Shown: positions 46,722 to 58,741 of the stretch, one piece after another | Numbering within the stretch: position 1 is the stretch's first letter | Layout of the letters: every line of letters begins with the position of its first letter | NCBI GenBank assembly: GCA_030035585.1 | Contig: CM057469.1 | Coordinates: forward strand, 115,546,650 to 115,610,649 | Origin: Dugong dugon | Lineage: Eukaryota > Chordata > Mammalia > Sirenia > Dugongidae | Direction of reading: 5' to 3' | DNA: 64,000 nucleotides | Translations under genes and position numbers: made by a program | The notes under the pieces: model-generated | The model's database searches: none | Seen by the model: only the letters and a program-made list of their open reading frames with translations | Told to the model about the DNA's origin: nothing

Positions 46722-49455
46722 CATCATCCAGCTTTTGCATGCATATGAGGCGATTGAAAAAGCCATGGCTTGGGTCAGGTGCACCCTAGACTTCAAGCTG
46801 ACATCTTTGCTTTTCAACACTTTAAAGAGGTCTTTTCCAGCAGATTTGCCCAATCTTTTGATTTCTTGACTGCTGCTTCCATGGGTGTTAATTGTGGATG
46901 CAAGTAAAATGGAATCCTTGACAACTTCAACTTTTTCTCCATTTATCATGATGTTACTTATTGGTCCAGTTGTAAGGATTTTTGTTTTCTTTATGTTGGG
47001 GTGTAATGTGTACAGAAGGCTGTGATCTTTGATCTTTATCAGCAAGTGCTTCAGGTCCTCTTCACTTTCAGCAAGTAAGATTGTGTCATCTGCATAACAC
47101 AGATTGTTAATGAGTCTTCCCCCAACCCTGATGCTGCATTCTTCTTCATATAGTCCAGCCTCTCAACATAAAAATTGAATAGGTATGGTGAGAGCATACA
47201 ACCCTGACGTACACCTTTCCTGACTTTAAACCACACAATATCTCCTTGTTATGTTCCAACAACTGCCTCTTGTTCTATGTACAGGTTCCTCATGAGCACA
47301 ATTAAGTGTTCTGAAATTCCCATTCATTGCAATATTATCTATAATTGGTTATGATCCACACAGTTGAATTCCTTTGCATAGTCAATAAAACACAGGTAAA
47401 CATCTTTCTGAGACTCTGTTTTCAGCCAAGATACATCTGACATCAGCTATGATATAACTGGTTCCATGTCCTCTTCTGGATCTGGCTTGAATTTCTGGCA
47501 GTTCCCTGTAGATATATTGCTGCAGCCACTTTTGAATGCTCATCAGCAAAATTTTACTTGCGTACGATATTGTTCAATAATTTCCACATTTAGTTGGATC
47601 ATCTTTCTTGGGAATAGGCATAAATATGGATCTCTTCCAGTTGATTGGCCAGGTAGATGTCTTCCAAATTTCTTGGCATAAATGAGTGAGCACTTCCAGC
47701 ACTGCATCCGTTGGTTGAAATAGCTTGATTGGTATTGCATCAATCACTGGAGCCTTGTTTCTCCTCAATACCTTCAGGGCAGCTTTGACATCCTCCTTCA
47801 GTGCTATCGGTTCCTCGTCATATGCTACCTCCTGAAATGGTTGAACATTGACCAGTTCTTTTTCGTATAGTGACTCTGTTTATTCCTTCCATCTTCTTTC
47901 GATGCTTCTTGCATTGTTTAATATTTTCGCCATAAAATCCTTCACTATTGCAACTTGAGGCTTGAATTTTTTCTTCAGTTCTTTCTGCTTGAGGAACGCC
48001 GAGCGTGTTCTTCCCTTTTGGTTTTCTATCTCCAGCTCTTTGCACATGTCATTATACTTTCCTTTGTCTTCTCGAGCCGCCCTTTGAAGTCTTCTGTTCA
48101 GATCTTTTACTTCATCATTTTTTCCTTTTGCTCTAGTTTTGACATCCATTTTGGTCTTTTCTTTCTTTCCTGTCTTTTTAACGACCTCTTGCTTTCTTCG
48201 TGTATGATGACCTTGATGTCATTCCACAACTTGTCTGGTCTTCAGTCATTCATGTTCAACGCATCAAATCTACTCTTGAAATGGTCTCTAAATTCAGGTG
48301 GGATATACTCAAGGTCATACTTTGGCTCTTGTGGACTTTTTCTAATTTTCTTCAGTTTCAGCTTGAACTTGCATATGAGCAATTGATGGTCTGTTCCGTA
48401 ATCAGCCTTGTTCTGACTAATAATATCGAGCTTTTCCATTGTATCCACAGATGTAGTCGATTTGATTTCTGTGTATTCCGTCTGGCGAGGGCCATGTGTA
48501 CAGTCGCTTATGTTGGTGAAAAAGGTATTTGCAATGAAGAAGTCATTGGTCTTGCAAAATTCTATCATGCGATCTCTAGCATTGTTTCTATCACCAAGGT
48601 CATATTTTCTAACTACCAATCCTTCTTTGTTTCCAACTTTCCCATTCCAATCACCAGTAATTATCAATGCATCCTGACTGCATGTATGATCAGTTTCAGA
48701 CTGCAGAAGTTGGCAAAAATCTAATTTCTTCATCCTCACCCTTAGTGTTTGGTGTGTAAATTTGGATAATAGTTGTATTATCTGGTCTTCCTTGTACGCA
48801 TATGTATATTGTCCTATTACTGACAGCGTTGTACTTCAGGATAGTTCTTGAAATGTTCTTTTCGATGATGAATGCAATGCCATTCTTCTTCAAGTTGTCA
48901 TTCCTGGCATAGTACACCATATGATAGTCCAATTCAAAATGGCCAATACAAGTCCATTTCAGCTCACTAATGCCTAGTATATCAATGTTTATGCATTCCA
49001 TTTCATTTTTGATGATTTCCAATTTTCCTAGATTCATACTTCATACATTCCATTTTCCAATTATTAATGGATGTTTGCAGGTGTTTATTCTCATTTTGAG
49101 TCATGCCACAACAGCAAATGAAGGTCCTGAAAGCTTGATTCCGTCTACGTCATTAAGGTTGGCTCTACTTTGAAGAGGCAGCTGTCTTTTGAGTGCCTTC
49201 CAACCTGAGGGTCTCATCTTCTGACACTGTATCAGACAGTGTTCTGCTGCTATTCATAGGGTTGTCACTGGCTAATTCTTTTCAGAAGTAGAATGCTGGC
49301 TCCTTCTTCTTTGTCTTAGTCTAGAAGCTCCGCTGAAACCTATCCACCTTGGCTGACCCTGCTGATATTTGAATACTGGTGGAATAACTTCCAGCATCAC
49401 AGCAACATGCAAGCCCCCACAGTATGACAAACTGACAGACACATAGGTGTGGTAT
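46722..49455 (-). mobile_element. RTE LINE copy A, main part (near full length)
   Basis: With 41764-42179 this makes a minus-strand RTE of about 3.15 kb. On the minus strand: 5' terminus (49455-49310), endonuclease (about 49037-48240), linker (about 48150-47880), reverse transcriptase (about 47770-46900, YADD box encoded at 47085-47096) and a 3' end reaching the L1 insertion. RTE elements use one protein with an apurinic-type endonuclease and a reverse transcriptase and are considered the partner of AfroSINEs. The copy is broken by frameshifts. Confidence 0.92.
46900..49037 (-). pseudogene. RTE endonuclease-reverse transcriptase, broken
   Basis: Endonuclease N-terminal half at 48696-49037 (NIDILGISELKWTCIGHFEL); C-terminal half at 48242-48739 with ALIITGDWNGKVG, DRNNARDRMIEFC and DYGTDHQLLICKFKL, the metal-binding and catalytic signature region. 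Linker at 47880-48149 (lysine- and arginine-rich). Reverse transcriptase start at 47574-47768 (WPINWKRSIFMPIPKKDDPT), catalytic YADD at 47085-47096, downstream part at 46707-47045. At least five frames are needed, so it is inactive. Confidence 0.88.
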
Positions 49456-49589
49456 AACTCAAAATTATTTAAAAAATAAAGAAACATTTACATGGGAGGA
49501 ATAATTGCTTATTCTCTTGTTCTTTTATATACACAGTAATCATTATCTGACTCACTCGCTTTGTGCAAACCATTAGGCATGTTCAATTG
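49456..49589. other. Short unassigned spacer
   Basis: AT-rich sequence between the RTE 5' end and the next RTE fragment; nothing recognised. Confidence 0.4.
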
Positions 49590-49730
49590 CTAGAGGAGAA
49601 CATCATGTTTGGTGAAGTAGAAGGCCAACAAGGGTGAAGCAGATCCTCATCGAGATGACCTGACACAGTAGCCTCAAAGATGAAGTGGAACATGCCAGAG
49701 ATCATGAGGATCCTTGGTTTATAAACTTTG
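49590..49730 (+). mobile_element. RTE 3' fragment
   Basis: A plus-strand piece of the RTE 3' region: gagaacatcatgtttggtg, then agatgacctgacacagtagc and agatgaagtggaac. It corresponds to the reverse of about 41870-41960. It is diverged and opposite in orientation to RTE copy A. Confidence 0.65.
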
Positions 49731-52311
49731 ATTTAAAAAGCTACTGAAACTGTTTAATTTTCTTAAAATATTTAGCATTATGGACATGTTCACTGCCCAG
49801 AAGGAGATTTAGGGGTTGTGGAATGGTTGGCTAATTTGCTTTATTTATTTTAATGTCTGATTGCTTATATTAATTTTTTTCTATTTTAAGATTTTGTTAG
49901 TATGTGTCTACCTGTGTTTTTTTTTTTTTTTTCCCACCCTAAAGTATTTTGATATGGAAATTATTTTCCCCCTTTCTTTACTCTTTTTCTAGCTCAGGAT
50001 CACTTACAGTTTTGATTATTACTTTTTCATCTGCTAGGTAATCTCATTATTTAATTATTTTTATGATTTAAAAATATGAATTTACATATTAGCATCTACA
50101 CCTCTAGTTCTGGCTCCTTCTCCAGTTTCAGAAGTATCTGTAGCTGTTCTCAGGTTTATTTTCAATGTCCTGTCTTTTGAGTTCTATTTAATACATTATT
50201 TTGATATGATTTCTGACAAAAATTTTATAAAATGTCTTCAAGTTTTGTGATTTGATATTTTACAGTGTCATTTCTGCTAATCACTCGCTCTATTCTAATT
50301 ATTTTTGTCATCATACGTGATAAAAGAGTTCTCAGGAATCCAGTTGAAAATAGAAGTTAGGTTTTGTTTTGTTTTTTAATTTATCATTGCAAAAGTTTTA
50401 TAGAGGGGTATTTGTTATAATCTTTAACACTTTAAAGGTTCCCATTACTTTGTTGATGGTGGTGTTATTTTTGGTGATGACATGCTTTTTCAGTGATGGA
50501 TGCTGAATCACTGTTTGAGATTTTTTACTATTTGAAAAAAATCAATGCCAATTGCAAGCAGGCTATATGGATACCATGTCCCACGAAGCACATCACAGAT
50601 ACTATACATACTAGTACCATGGCCCAGGAAGTACACCACACCTCCTGGTTGTACTTGAGTTGTAAAATATCTTACTCAACTTCCTAAAAATACACATGAA
50701 ATACTAAATAAACACTGTAGTTGCTGTACATAATTGTTATCAGTTTGATTTAGAGTGGGCCATATGCGTACCATGTTCCATGAAGCACATCACACGTGGT
50801 ACACATCAGTACCATGGCCCAAGAAGTGCATCACAAACTGTTTTCACCCCAAAAATAACTCATTTACTTGAATATTTCCAAATGTTGGTAACTATAGCTT
50901 CCCAGTAACACAAAGGAAATAGTAAACATACTTTCAAGCCTTATTTTGCTGTACAGAAACTAAAAGATGCAAAAGTTTCACACAATCACTCCTCCAGGAA
51001 GCATCTCTTTATACGAATGAATCTCTGCACTTAAATGTGGCACAAACTTCCTTGATTTTTAGGCAGTTGCACCAGTGTCTGCCAAGACACCAGAATGCAC
51101 TATAGTGGCTCAGCTGTCTGCCAGTACACCTTCAAGGGCAGAAAATGTGAGTGGTAGGTTTATGCACCCTTAACTACTAAAGGTTATTTTACTTATACTC
51201 AATTTACATATTATCTCTAATGTTATTTTTCTCATAGTTTATTCTTCCTAAGGCTCACAGAGATAATTGCTAACATTGTGAGTTATGGGTTCTCTCAGTC
51301 TTTGGGCATCCATATTAAGGTCTTTCAGCTTATATGAGGGTTAGAGTGGACATTTTATATGAGTAGTTATTCTAGTTTAACAAGTTACAGATCATGATGG
51401 AAGCCACTTCCACATAATAAATGGACCTTCACAGCACCTACATTAAAAGTTAAAAATATCAAATAAGAAAGATATTTTTGATGTTTTACTGCCTTGAACA
51501 ACTTTCATGACTCCTTTACGGATCTTTAATATCATATTCTTTGTTCTTAAGAACAGATAATGTAACTTCCTTTGTTTTCACATATATATTTGACCTCTTC
51601 TCAAATGCATAGTTGACCTTTCAAATGTATTTCATCACTGCACCTTTCAAGTAGCCTCTTTGAAGTTGATTTCAAGGTCTGTTTCCTACCCACCCTCACT
51701 GCTGAGCAGCAGAATGTATTATCTTCTTTACCTGAAATCCAGGAGGCCGCTACTCGCCTGCCATCCATAAGGCAAAACCTTGGAGGCACTCTTGGATACA
51801 TGCTAATATAAAATAACTCCTGCCATTAATGTTGGGTTAAGGAGTAGTGGAGTTGTATTTGAGTCCCTGAAGGGTAGTTACTTCCCTCCTTCTTTCCTCA
51901 AATACAACCATTTTAACCAGCAAAATCTTTGTGTTTTGCAACACTTTTTTTTTTCCCTGTAATAATTGTATAGTTAACTGTACAGCAGTAGAGGCCTTTA
52001 TGCTGTGTCTTTTCAAGTACTGGTAATAAGACCCCCTCTTTTCCAGTGGGTCCACAATTGTCATAAGCATCCAGCTACACTGCCAAAGAGTACCATTAAG
52101 GGGACTCTTCTGTTTGAACTCTGTGTCTGTATGAATTCCACATATCTAGGTAGCTTCTTGGGCCACCCACCACCTGAGCCTATAAATCCCACAACTTCAC
52201 TGATTTTTCTTCCACTTAACCCCATATATTATCTTTTTTCTTTACATGTAAAACTCAATTGGCTTGTTCTTTCTTACTTTTAACCAGTCATGCCTGCAGT
52301 TTCCCTTGTAG
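49731..52311. other. Mostly unassigned intergenic DNA
   Basis: About 2.6 kb with no recognised young repeat or gene, apart from the four-copy 26-bp motif listed separately and a T-run at 49917-49932. Base composition is less repetitive than in neighbouring blocks. Confidence 0.45.
50550..50840. repeat. Tandem ~196-bp unit carrying paired 26-bp motifs
   Basis: Four copies of a 26-bp motif, taccatg(g/t)(c/t)cca..gaag..ca(t/c)caca, start at 50572, 50615, 50769 and 50810. They form two pairs: within-pair spacing is 43 and 41 bases, between-pair spacing 197 and 195. The larger unit also shares the word catatg/ctatatgg just upstream of the first motif of each pair. This suggests a motif duplication followed by duplication of the pair. 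No family recognised. Confidence 0.7.
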
Positions 52312-52395
52312 TTAACCAAAAAATCCACAGTTAGAATCCACAAGCTGCTCCTTGGAAACCCTATGGAGTAATTCTTCTCTGTCCTATAGCATTAT
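52312..52395 (+). mobile_element. AfroSINE fragment
   Basis: The middle of a SINE (agttagaatccacaagctgc; ggaaaccctatggagtaat) without head or tail, followed by an ATT-rich stretch. Confidence 0.7.
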
Positions 52396-52417
52396 TATCA
52401 TTACTGTTACTAATATT

Positions 52418-52582
52418 GGAGCCCTGGTGGCATAGTGATTAAGAGCTTGGCTGCTAACCAAGAGGATGGCAGTTTGAATCCACCAGCCACTCCTCGGAAA
52501 CTCTATGGGGCAGTTCTACTCTGTCCTTTAAGGTCGCCATGAGTCGGAATTGACCTGATGGCAACGGGTTTGGATTTTTGAG
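52418..52582 (+). mobile_element. AfroSINE, well preserved
   Basis: Starts ggagccctggtggcatag and has a clear tRNA-like B box (ggcagtttgaatccacc), ggcagttctactctgtcc and the RTE-like end ggaattgacctgatggc. It is followed by an (ATT)n/(ACT)n tract at 52583-52621. Confidence 0.92.
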
Positions 52583-52621
52583 TTTATTATTAACATTACC
52601 ACTACTATTATTATTATTACT
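52583..52621. repeat. (ATT)n-rich microsatellite after SINE
   Basis: Degenerate trinucleotide tract (attattattattac) directly downstream of the SINE. Such tracts often grow from SINE tails. Confidence 0.75.
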
Positions 52622-54884
52622 TGAAGCTTCTGTATCCACCTCCAATGATTAGTATACATTTTAAAGTAATACTTCATTAATAAATACATAGCACTAGTTT
52701 TATTTCATATATAAAAACACTAGTTAAGCTAGCGTGTTTTCAAGTATGTTTATGATTAATGTATAAAATTAAGCTTCCACTTTTAGAGATTTTGCGGTTC
52801 GCAGGAGAACTGTAAGTGATAAGCACATTGTGTGAATTTTGCTTTTTTCCAAATAAAATTATAAGCAATATACCAGCTAGAAACAATACTCCCAACGAAG
52901 CCCCAGTGACTGCAAGTCATTAGCCCAGATAAGAATTTGCAACTCTATCTTATGTTAAAAACAAAAACTTTTAAAAAGTATGGATTTGTGTGAAGGTACA
53001 AACGATCTATTGACTGAAGGCAAGAGGGTTGTGGTTTGGTTTGGTTTTATCTTAGGTCAGAGAAATAGTAATAACAGTAAAAGAATTATACAAGTGCCAT
53101 CACCACACTTCATTAGGGACATCTTTGAATATCATTTCCAGTCATGAACCACGAGCCCGTCTCCAGCATCAAAACAGGAAGAAAGTTTAAAAAGTTGCTC
53201 CCCAATGTTAATTTTCTTTCCTTTTTCAGTATATAGCAACTTTTCCTAACTTTTAAATAATTCTAGCAAAGATGGCACCAAATATAAAAACTCTGCAGTT
53301 TAATTCCACAGAGAGAACTGATGGTTGAGTTGGGGAATGACACTGAAAAGCCTCTAAGAGAAGTGAGTAAAATATCCTTATCATTTTCTACATTTCAGAC
53401 AGACATAAAACTTTTTCAAGACTTCTTGTCTGTCCCCTGGGTAATGTTTGAACATAGCATTTTCTTACATTTTCTATTCTTTTTATGCTTGCCCTTCAAT
53501 TTTGAATTATATATTTTTGGACAGAAATCTATTCATTGTTGTTGATTTAGCTAAGGTTCCTCCTAACAAAACTATTTTCATCCACAATTAACGATTATAG
53601 TATTGCTGTATTTTTATTGAATTTTCTAATCACAAGACAAATTTCAGAAGCAAGTTAGTGTATAAGAGATCCAGCAACTCAATGATAACATGACACCCAC
53701 AATAATCCACCGTGGGATGTTTCCTGACAAAATTCCTTTGCGAGCATCCTTTTCTCTAACGTTCTGATAACTTATCTAAGATCAGGTGCCTTGACCTGCA
53801 AAATAATACACAGTAAAAAAGATAATTCCTTCCAATCTGTTTATGGATGACATCACTTAAAAAATGTTATACATGTTTCTTTGATGGAATCAGACCTTGG
53901 ACTCTGTCAAATTTCCTTGCCAACTTTTGGCCGTTTTATTCGACAATGTGACTGGTGACGAAGAAAAGGATGTTTTCTCTTACCCAATATTTAAGTAGCT
54001 GAAAGTTTGCTTTTGATGTAATGTTCTGCTTAAGTTCTCTGCTATTAATGTTAGTCCTGCTTTCTAAAACAAAGGTGAATATTCTTTGCTTTTAGTTTAG
54101 TCACTTCTTTTGGTGAAACAAAAGATTCTCTAGTTGCTCTTACCAGGTGCAGGCATAAATTAATACATCCTCATGAAGAGCCACTCTTTAGCCATATGCT
54201 CACAATAAAGTTAGCCAATTTATTATGTGTGTGGCTAGGAGACTTGAAGAACTAAGGAGCATCGGAATGAGTTAAGACAACATCAAGAACAATGAAAATC
54301 CTTACCATTCAGTTTCTTAAAAGATTAGCTGCTGATGTCTTCTGTGCAAGCTCTGCATAAAGTCTGAAGATTTTATATATATATATTTTTTCCCCTCCTC
54401 CCCCTCCCCGTGGACAGTTATGTTGTCAAGAGAATGTACATCAAATAGAGGACACATTTGAAGTGTTATTTTGTTTTGCAGTTGCAGCTGTTTTAGTTCA
54501 GTTATCTTCCTGTCTTTATCAAGGTGCTTTTTAAATGACATTTCCTTAGGGATAGCTGGCTCTGCCATCCTTGATTATCCAAGTTTCAACCCATCTGTTA
54601 CAATTCCTATTATAGTTGCCATAAAATACCACACACAAGCTGGCTTAGAAGGTACAGAACCAAAAATATTTGGCATTGTGACCATGATTTAAACCTTACT
54701 CGTTCCCAAAGCTTAAAGGGGTTTGACTGATTTCCTCTCATTAATTTCCAATGCCACCCTACTTTTCCTGTCACCTGCCTCAATTGTGATCTGGCTGTTT
54801 AAAGTTGTTTGAGGTACAGTGAGATACTCTTGGCCTAGGATTGAGAAAGCACCTATTTTAATCCCATCTGCCCATTAAAAACCA

Positions 54885-54975
54885 AATGAAAAACATTGTG
54901 ACTTAGGGCAAGCCAGTTCTCTCTCTTGAGCATGAATTACAGAATTAGAAATATCATGTAATAATAACACTAACT
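54885..54975 (+). mobile_element. MIR SINE fragment (tentative)
   Basis: The words gtgacttagggcaagccag and tcatgtaataataacacta follow the order of the MIR core and 3' region. It is heavily diverged, as expected for an ancient mammalian SINE. Confidence 0.5.
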
Positions 54976-56044
54976 TTTGGATCAGAGAACATGAGTACAG
55001 GTGACATTTCTCCACTTCACACTTTTGAGTTGTAATTCTTTGGATAATTTGATTAAATACCCAAACTACTGTGTTATACTTTGTTAAATAGGAATAATAA
55101 AAAGCCTTCCTGACAAGGTGACAGAGCCTAAAATATGCTACCCTTTGAGTAATAAATCATAGCACACCAACTTACACTTGTGTTGTGTTCAGTAAACATT
55201 AGAAAAATGAGACTCTGAAAGAGGCTTGGAAGATAAGGAGACTTCAACTTTAAAATTCTACACATTTTCCAGGATTCTGCTGAATGTACCTGGCAAAGCA
55301 AGTGAAGATTACAGTTTTGCATTTAATAATAGAAAGTTCTATTTCCTTCGTACAGAACACACATACACATGCAAAATACAAAATAATACCATACACAACT
55401 GGACAGAAACATGTTTGAAAAATTCTACTAAAGAAAATGTTCAGGGGCAAAGGAACACAAGAACCTTCTTTTTAACTATCTCCAAAATCCTATGAACAAA
55501 ATCTGTGAGACTTGTGTGTAGTGCAATTTTAGTAATGAAGTGAGATCTAACATTTCATTCAAATAATTGCAACTCCTGATCTTTTTCTGCTTTAATTTTT
55601 AATAGAGATAGGCTCTTAATGCATGTCGCCTTTATCCACACCTTGAAATATTTGATACTAGCTTTTTAGCAAAATATTTTTTGACTTGAACCCAGACTCA
55701 GACGTTTTTGTTCTAGGTATACCCACATTCAAAAGGGGTATGCTATACAACTATAGTGATTTATATTACTGAACAAAAAAAGAGAGTTCAATCAATCCTA
55801 CTTTATTTTTTCGTATTAAGACGCAATACATACACCACCAAGAAAAATACCAAAATGTAAATAGCGAATACTATTTTAAACCTATTACTCAAAGATACAT
55901 TGTAGAACTTTTATTTTTTAATTAAAATATGTAAAGATAAAAATATAACAAACATTCCTGAATCCACTACCAAAAATGAGTAAAAGAAAAAAATCACATT
56001 TCCCTCAAGTTTTTTTTAATCATAAACAATTATTATCCCAATAC

Positions 56045-56110
56045 ATGAACTATTTATTTAGTGTTAGCAACAACCTTATGAAGTAGGTAATGTTATTATT
56101 TCCTTTTAAG
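56045..56110. mobile_element. MIR/L2-like fragment (tentative)
   Basis: caacaaccttatgaagtagg followed by attattatttccttttaag resembles the conserved 3' core shared by MIR-type SINEs and L2. Short and diverged. Confidence 0.4.
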
Positions 56111-56555
56111 TGAATGGGAAAATTTAGTCTTCTAGGTTTTAAAGAAATACTTAAGCTTAATGCTTCTCTATTCCCTTTCCCCATAAAACCACCTAAAAGT
56201 AACAAACAATGGCCTCTTTGTGTGGTCTGTGTGGTTGATAATGGAAAACTAAACACCTAAAATCGTGACAATCATGGAAAACTTTTTTTTAAAAAAAAGT
56301 AGAAGCATATCTAGTCTCCCTAAATAACCCATGAAAGATGGAAAAGAAATGAAATTAGCCAGATAGGAACAAAGTTGGAAGGAAATTACCAATAATAAAT
56401 GAGGAGTTCACAGAGCTAATGGCAAAATGTGCATAAATTAGGTAAATTTACTGAAATGTTTGTGTATGTGTGAAAAAGGCAAAGGTCCATACCTAAAGAA
56501 AATTTTGGGTTTCCTTTTGTTTATAACACCACTTATACTTTCCCATTCATGATGT

Positions 56556-56762
56556 CAAGGAGCCCTGGTGGCGCAATGGTTAAGAACTCAGCTGCTAACC
56601 AAAAGGTCTATGACAGAACCCATTAGCACCTCCACAGGAGAAAAGACCTGGCAATGTGCTCCCATAAAGATTTCAGCCTAGGAAATCCTATGAGGCAGTT
56701 GTGCTCTGTCGTATAGGGTCCAATTGAGTCAGGCTGCTTTGATGGCACAACCACAACACTGA
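56556..56762 (+). mobile_element. AfroSINE
   Basis: Head ggagccctggtggcgcaatg, then agctgctaaccaaaaggtc, the long-form middle section (gacctggcaatgtgctccc) and a diverged tail. At about 200 bases it is the longer SINE variant, like 22080-22290 and 60368-60570. Confidence 0.9.
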
Positions 56763-56878
56763 TGACATCAGAGTTAAATTCCCCCAAACGTTCTCCATTT
56801 ACTTCAACAAAGGCAAGTCAGGTTGAAGAAAGCAAACCTGGATTTAATTATTTCTTAAAAATAATTTAAAGAAAGATT

Positions 56879-57430
56879 GTGTCTGTTAACCGAATAGGGT
56901 CCGTGACCTGGAGCAGTCGAGCCAATGAAATGCACTCCAAGTCAGAAAGAATGAGAAAGTTTTATTTTAGGAGGTGTCCACCACCGGGAATCCAACAGCA
57001 GAGCAGGCACTCTCTACGGAGTCCCAAAAGACATTTTTACATTAGAGCTTATATATGATTTTTACCAAAGTTAGAAGTGTCGTTATTCATTACAAGGTAA
57101 TTACAAGAGACTCTTTATCATACTAAAGAGATACATGTTGGACATTTCCTTATCAGGCTTAAGATATTCATATTTGACATCTGGACATCTTCCTGTGGGG
57201 GGTCGTAAGCCACAGGTGGCCAGACAGAGCGAAACAAAGTCATAAACAAAGGTATGCGACAAGGAGAACACAAAAAAAAAAAAGAAAAAACTTACAGGTT
57301 CATCATGGTGTTATTATGTCAAACTCTCAGTCACCCATTTTGAAAAGGAGAAAACATGCTGGGGAGTATTAGGGTCACATATCTTTCAGACTATTTCTCA
57401 CAAATGTGGAATAAACCCTATCACGGGGGC
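56879..57430 (-). repeat. Putative retroviral LTR, minus strand
   Basis: Read on the minus strand, the 3' part has AATAAA (complement at about 56961-56967) followed about 80 bases later by an end in ...cggttaacagaca. The R-U5-like stretch ttctgacttggagtgcattt is typical of class I-like LTRs. The boundary is a candidate TG at 57331 but may extend to about 57430. It contains an A-run at 57271-57282. No internal gene is attached within view, so it may be a solo LTR. The family is not identified. Confidence 0.5.
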
Positions 57431-57857
57431 TTTTAGTAAAAATCAAGAGAAAGATCAGAGTATAGAGCCACTACTAATAGCCAAACTTGCCCATTCACCA
57501 ACCCTACTAACTCAGGCAATGGAAAGGGAAGCTCTCACTGCCCAGTCCCACAGTGAGGGTCAAAAGGAGGCAACAAAATAGAATTCACTCTTTCCATAAC
57601 AGAATAAATACAAGTTTGCAATGTAATTGAATGCATTAACCTTAAGTAAGGTGGTAAGAAAACACATGGCAGTTTTGTAGAATACAACAGCCAAAAGAGT
57701 GTGTTTTTGTGTCAGAGGTACAGAGAAAGTTACATAGGAAAAAGCAAGTCACCTAGAATTTATTTTAGAAGGAAATATTCAAAGAAAGAATTTTAAAATG
57801 GGATATACAGCAGATATACAGGCGGGAAAGATAATAGAGGATTTTTCTCTGGTATTA
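57431..57857. other. Unassigned intergenic DNA
   Basis: About 430 bases between the putative LTR and RTE copy C; nothing recognised, although part could belong to the adjacent LTR element. Confidence 0.4.
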
Positions 57858-58463
57858 TTGTTGTTAGGTGTCTTCAAGTTGGTTCTGACTCATAGCAACC
57901 CTATGTACAACAGAATGAAACACTGCCTGGTCCTGCGCCATCCTCACAATCCTTGCTATGCTTGAGCGCATTGTTGCAGCCACTGTGTTGATCACTGTCA
58001 TTGAGGGTCTTCTTCCTTTTTGTTGACCCTCTAATCCAGCAAGTATAATGTCCTTCTCCAGGGATTGATCCCTCCTGATAATGTGTCCAAAGTATGTTAG
58101 ACGTAGTCTCACCATCCTTGCTTATAAGGAACATTCCGGTTGTACTTTTTCCGAGACGGATTTGTTTGTTCTTTTGGCAGTCCATGATATATTCAATATT
58201 CTTTGCCAACGCTACAATTCAAACGTGTCAATTCTTCTTCAGTCTTTCTTATCCATCATCCAGCTTTTGCATGCATATGAGGCAATTGAGAACATTATGG
58301 CTTGAGTCAGGTGCACCTTAGTCTTCAAGTTGACCTCCTCCGCTTTTCAACACTTAAACAGATCTTTTGCAGCAGATATGCACAACGCAATGCGTCATTT
58401 GATTTCTTGACTGCTGCTTCCATGGGTGTTGATTGTGAATACAAGTAAAATGAAGTCCTTGAC
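57858..58463 (-). mobile_element. RTE LINE copy C, 3' end
   Basis: Minus-strand RTE 3' terminus (gtgtcttcaagttggttctg at the left). It runs about 600 bases to the word aaaatgaagtccttgac at 58447-58463. The RTE resumes at 62101 with the same word (one mismatch), so the 3.6 kb between is an insertion into a pre-existing RTE. Confidence 0.9.
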
Positions 58464-58740
58464 CTTAAAGTGATACTCGTGAGGAGTGTGCCTCTTAGCT
58501 CCAGTAGATATAAGAGACGAAACGGGCAGCTTCTGTCCAGAGGTGAGATGGGAAGGCAGAGAGGGTTAGGGGCTGGTTGAATGCACACTGCGAGTCAGGG
58601 GTGGGAAGGAGGAATGTGCTGTCACAGTAAGGGAAGGGCAATTAGGGTCACATAACAATGTATGTATAAATTTTTATATGGGAGACTAACTTGAAATGTA
58701 AACTTCATTTAAACTACAACAATAATAATAATAAAAAAAA
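58464..58740 (+). mobile_element. L1 3' UTR end (5'-truncated)
   Basis: Plus-strand 3' end of the same L1 subfamily as 34202-35641. Matching words are gtgatactcgtgaggagtg (reverse of the 34450 area) and ttgaaatgtaaacttcattt. It ends in an (AAT)n/A-rich tail at 58720-58741. It starts directly at the target duplication. Confidence 0.88.
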
Positions 58741-58741
58741 C

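Larger units (their letters stand above)
52622..56555. other. Unassigned intergenic DNA, longest repeat-poor block
   Basis: About 3.9 kb with no young repeats. Two weak MIR-like spots are listed separately. The open frame at 54317-54568 (minus, 83 residues) has no recognised domain and I do not call it a gene. This is the best place in the window to look for conserved non-coding sequence. Confidence 0.45.

Noticed and set aside
47955..48724. Plus-strand open frames of 143 and 174 residues
   Set aside because: Antisense to the RTE endonuclease and linker, which carry the real motifs (TGDWN, GTDHQ) on the minus strand.
41764..49455. Two independent RTE insertions side by side
   Set aside because: The RTE sequence is continuous across the L1 with a 12-bp duplication (42168-42179 and 46722-46733), so it is one RTE split by a later L1.
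54317..54568. 83-residue frame on the minus strand in repeat-poor DNA
   Set aside because: It has a charged, helix-like N-terminal half, but no recognised domain, no neighbouring exons or splice signals identified, and a length expected by chance.
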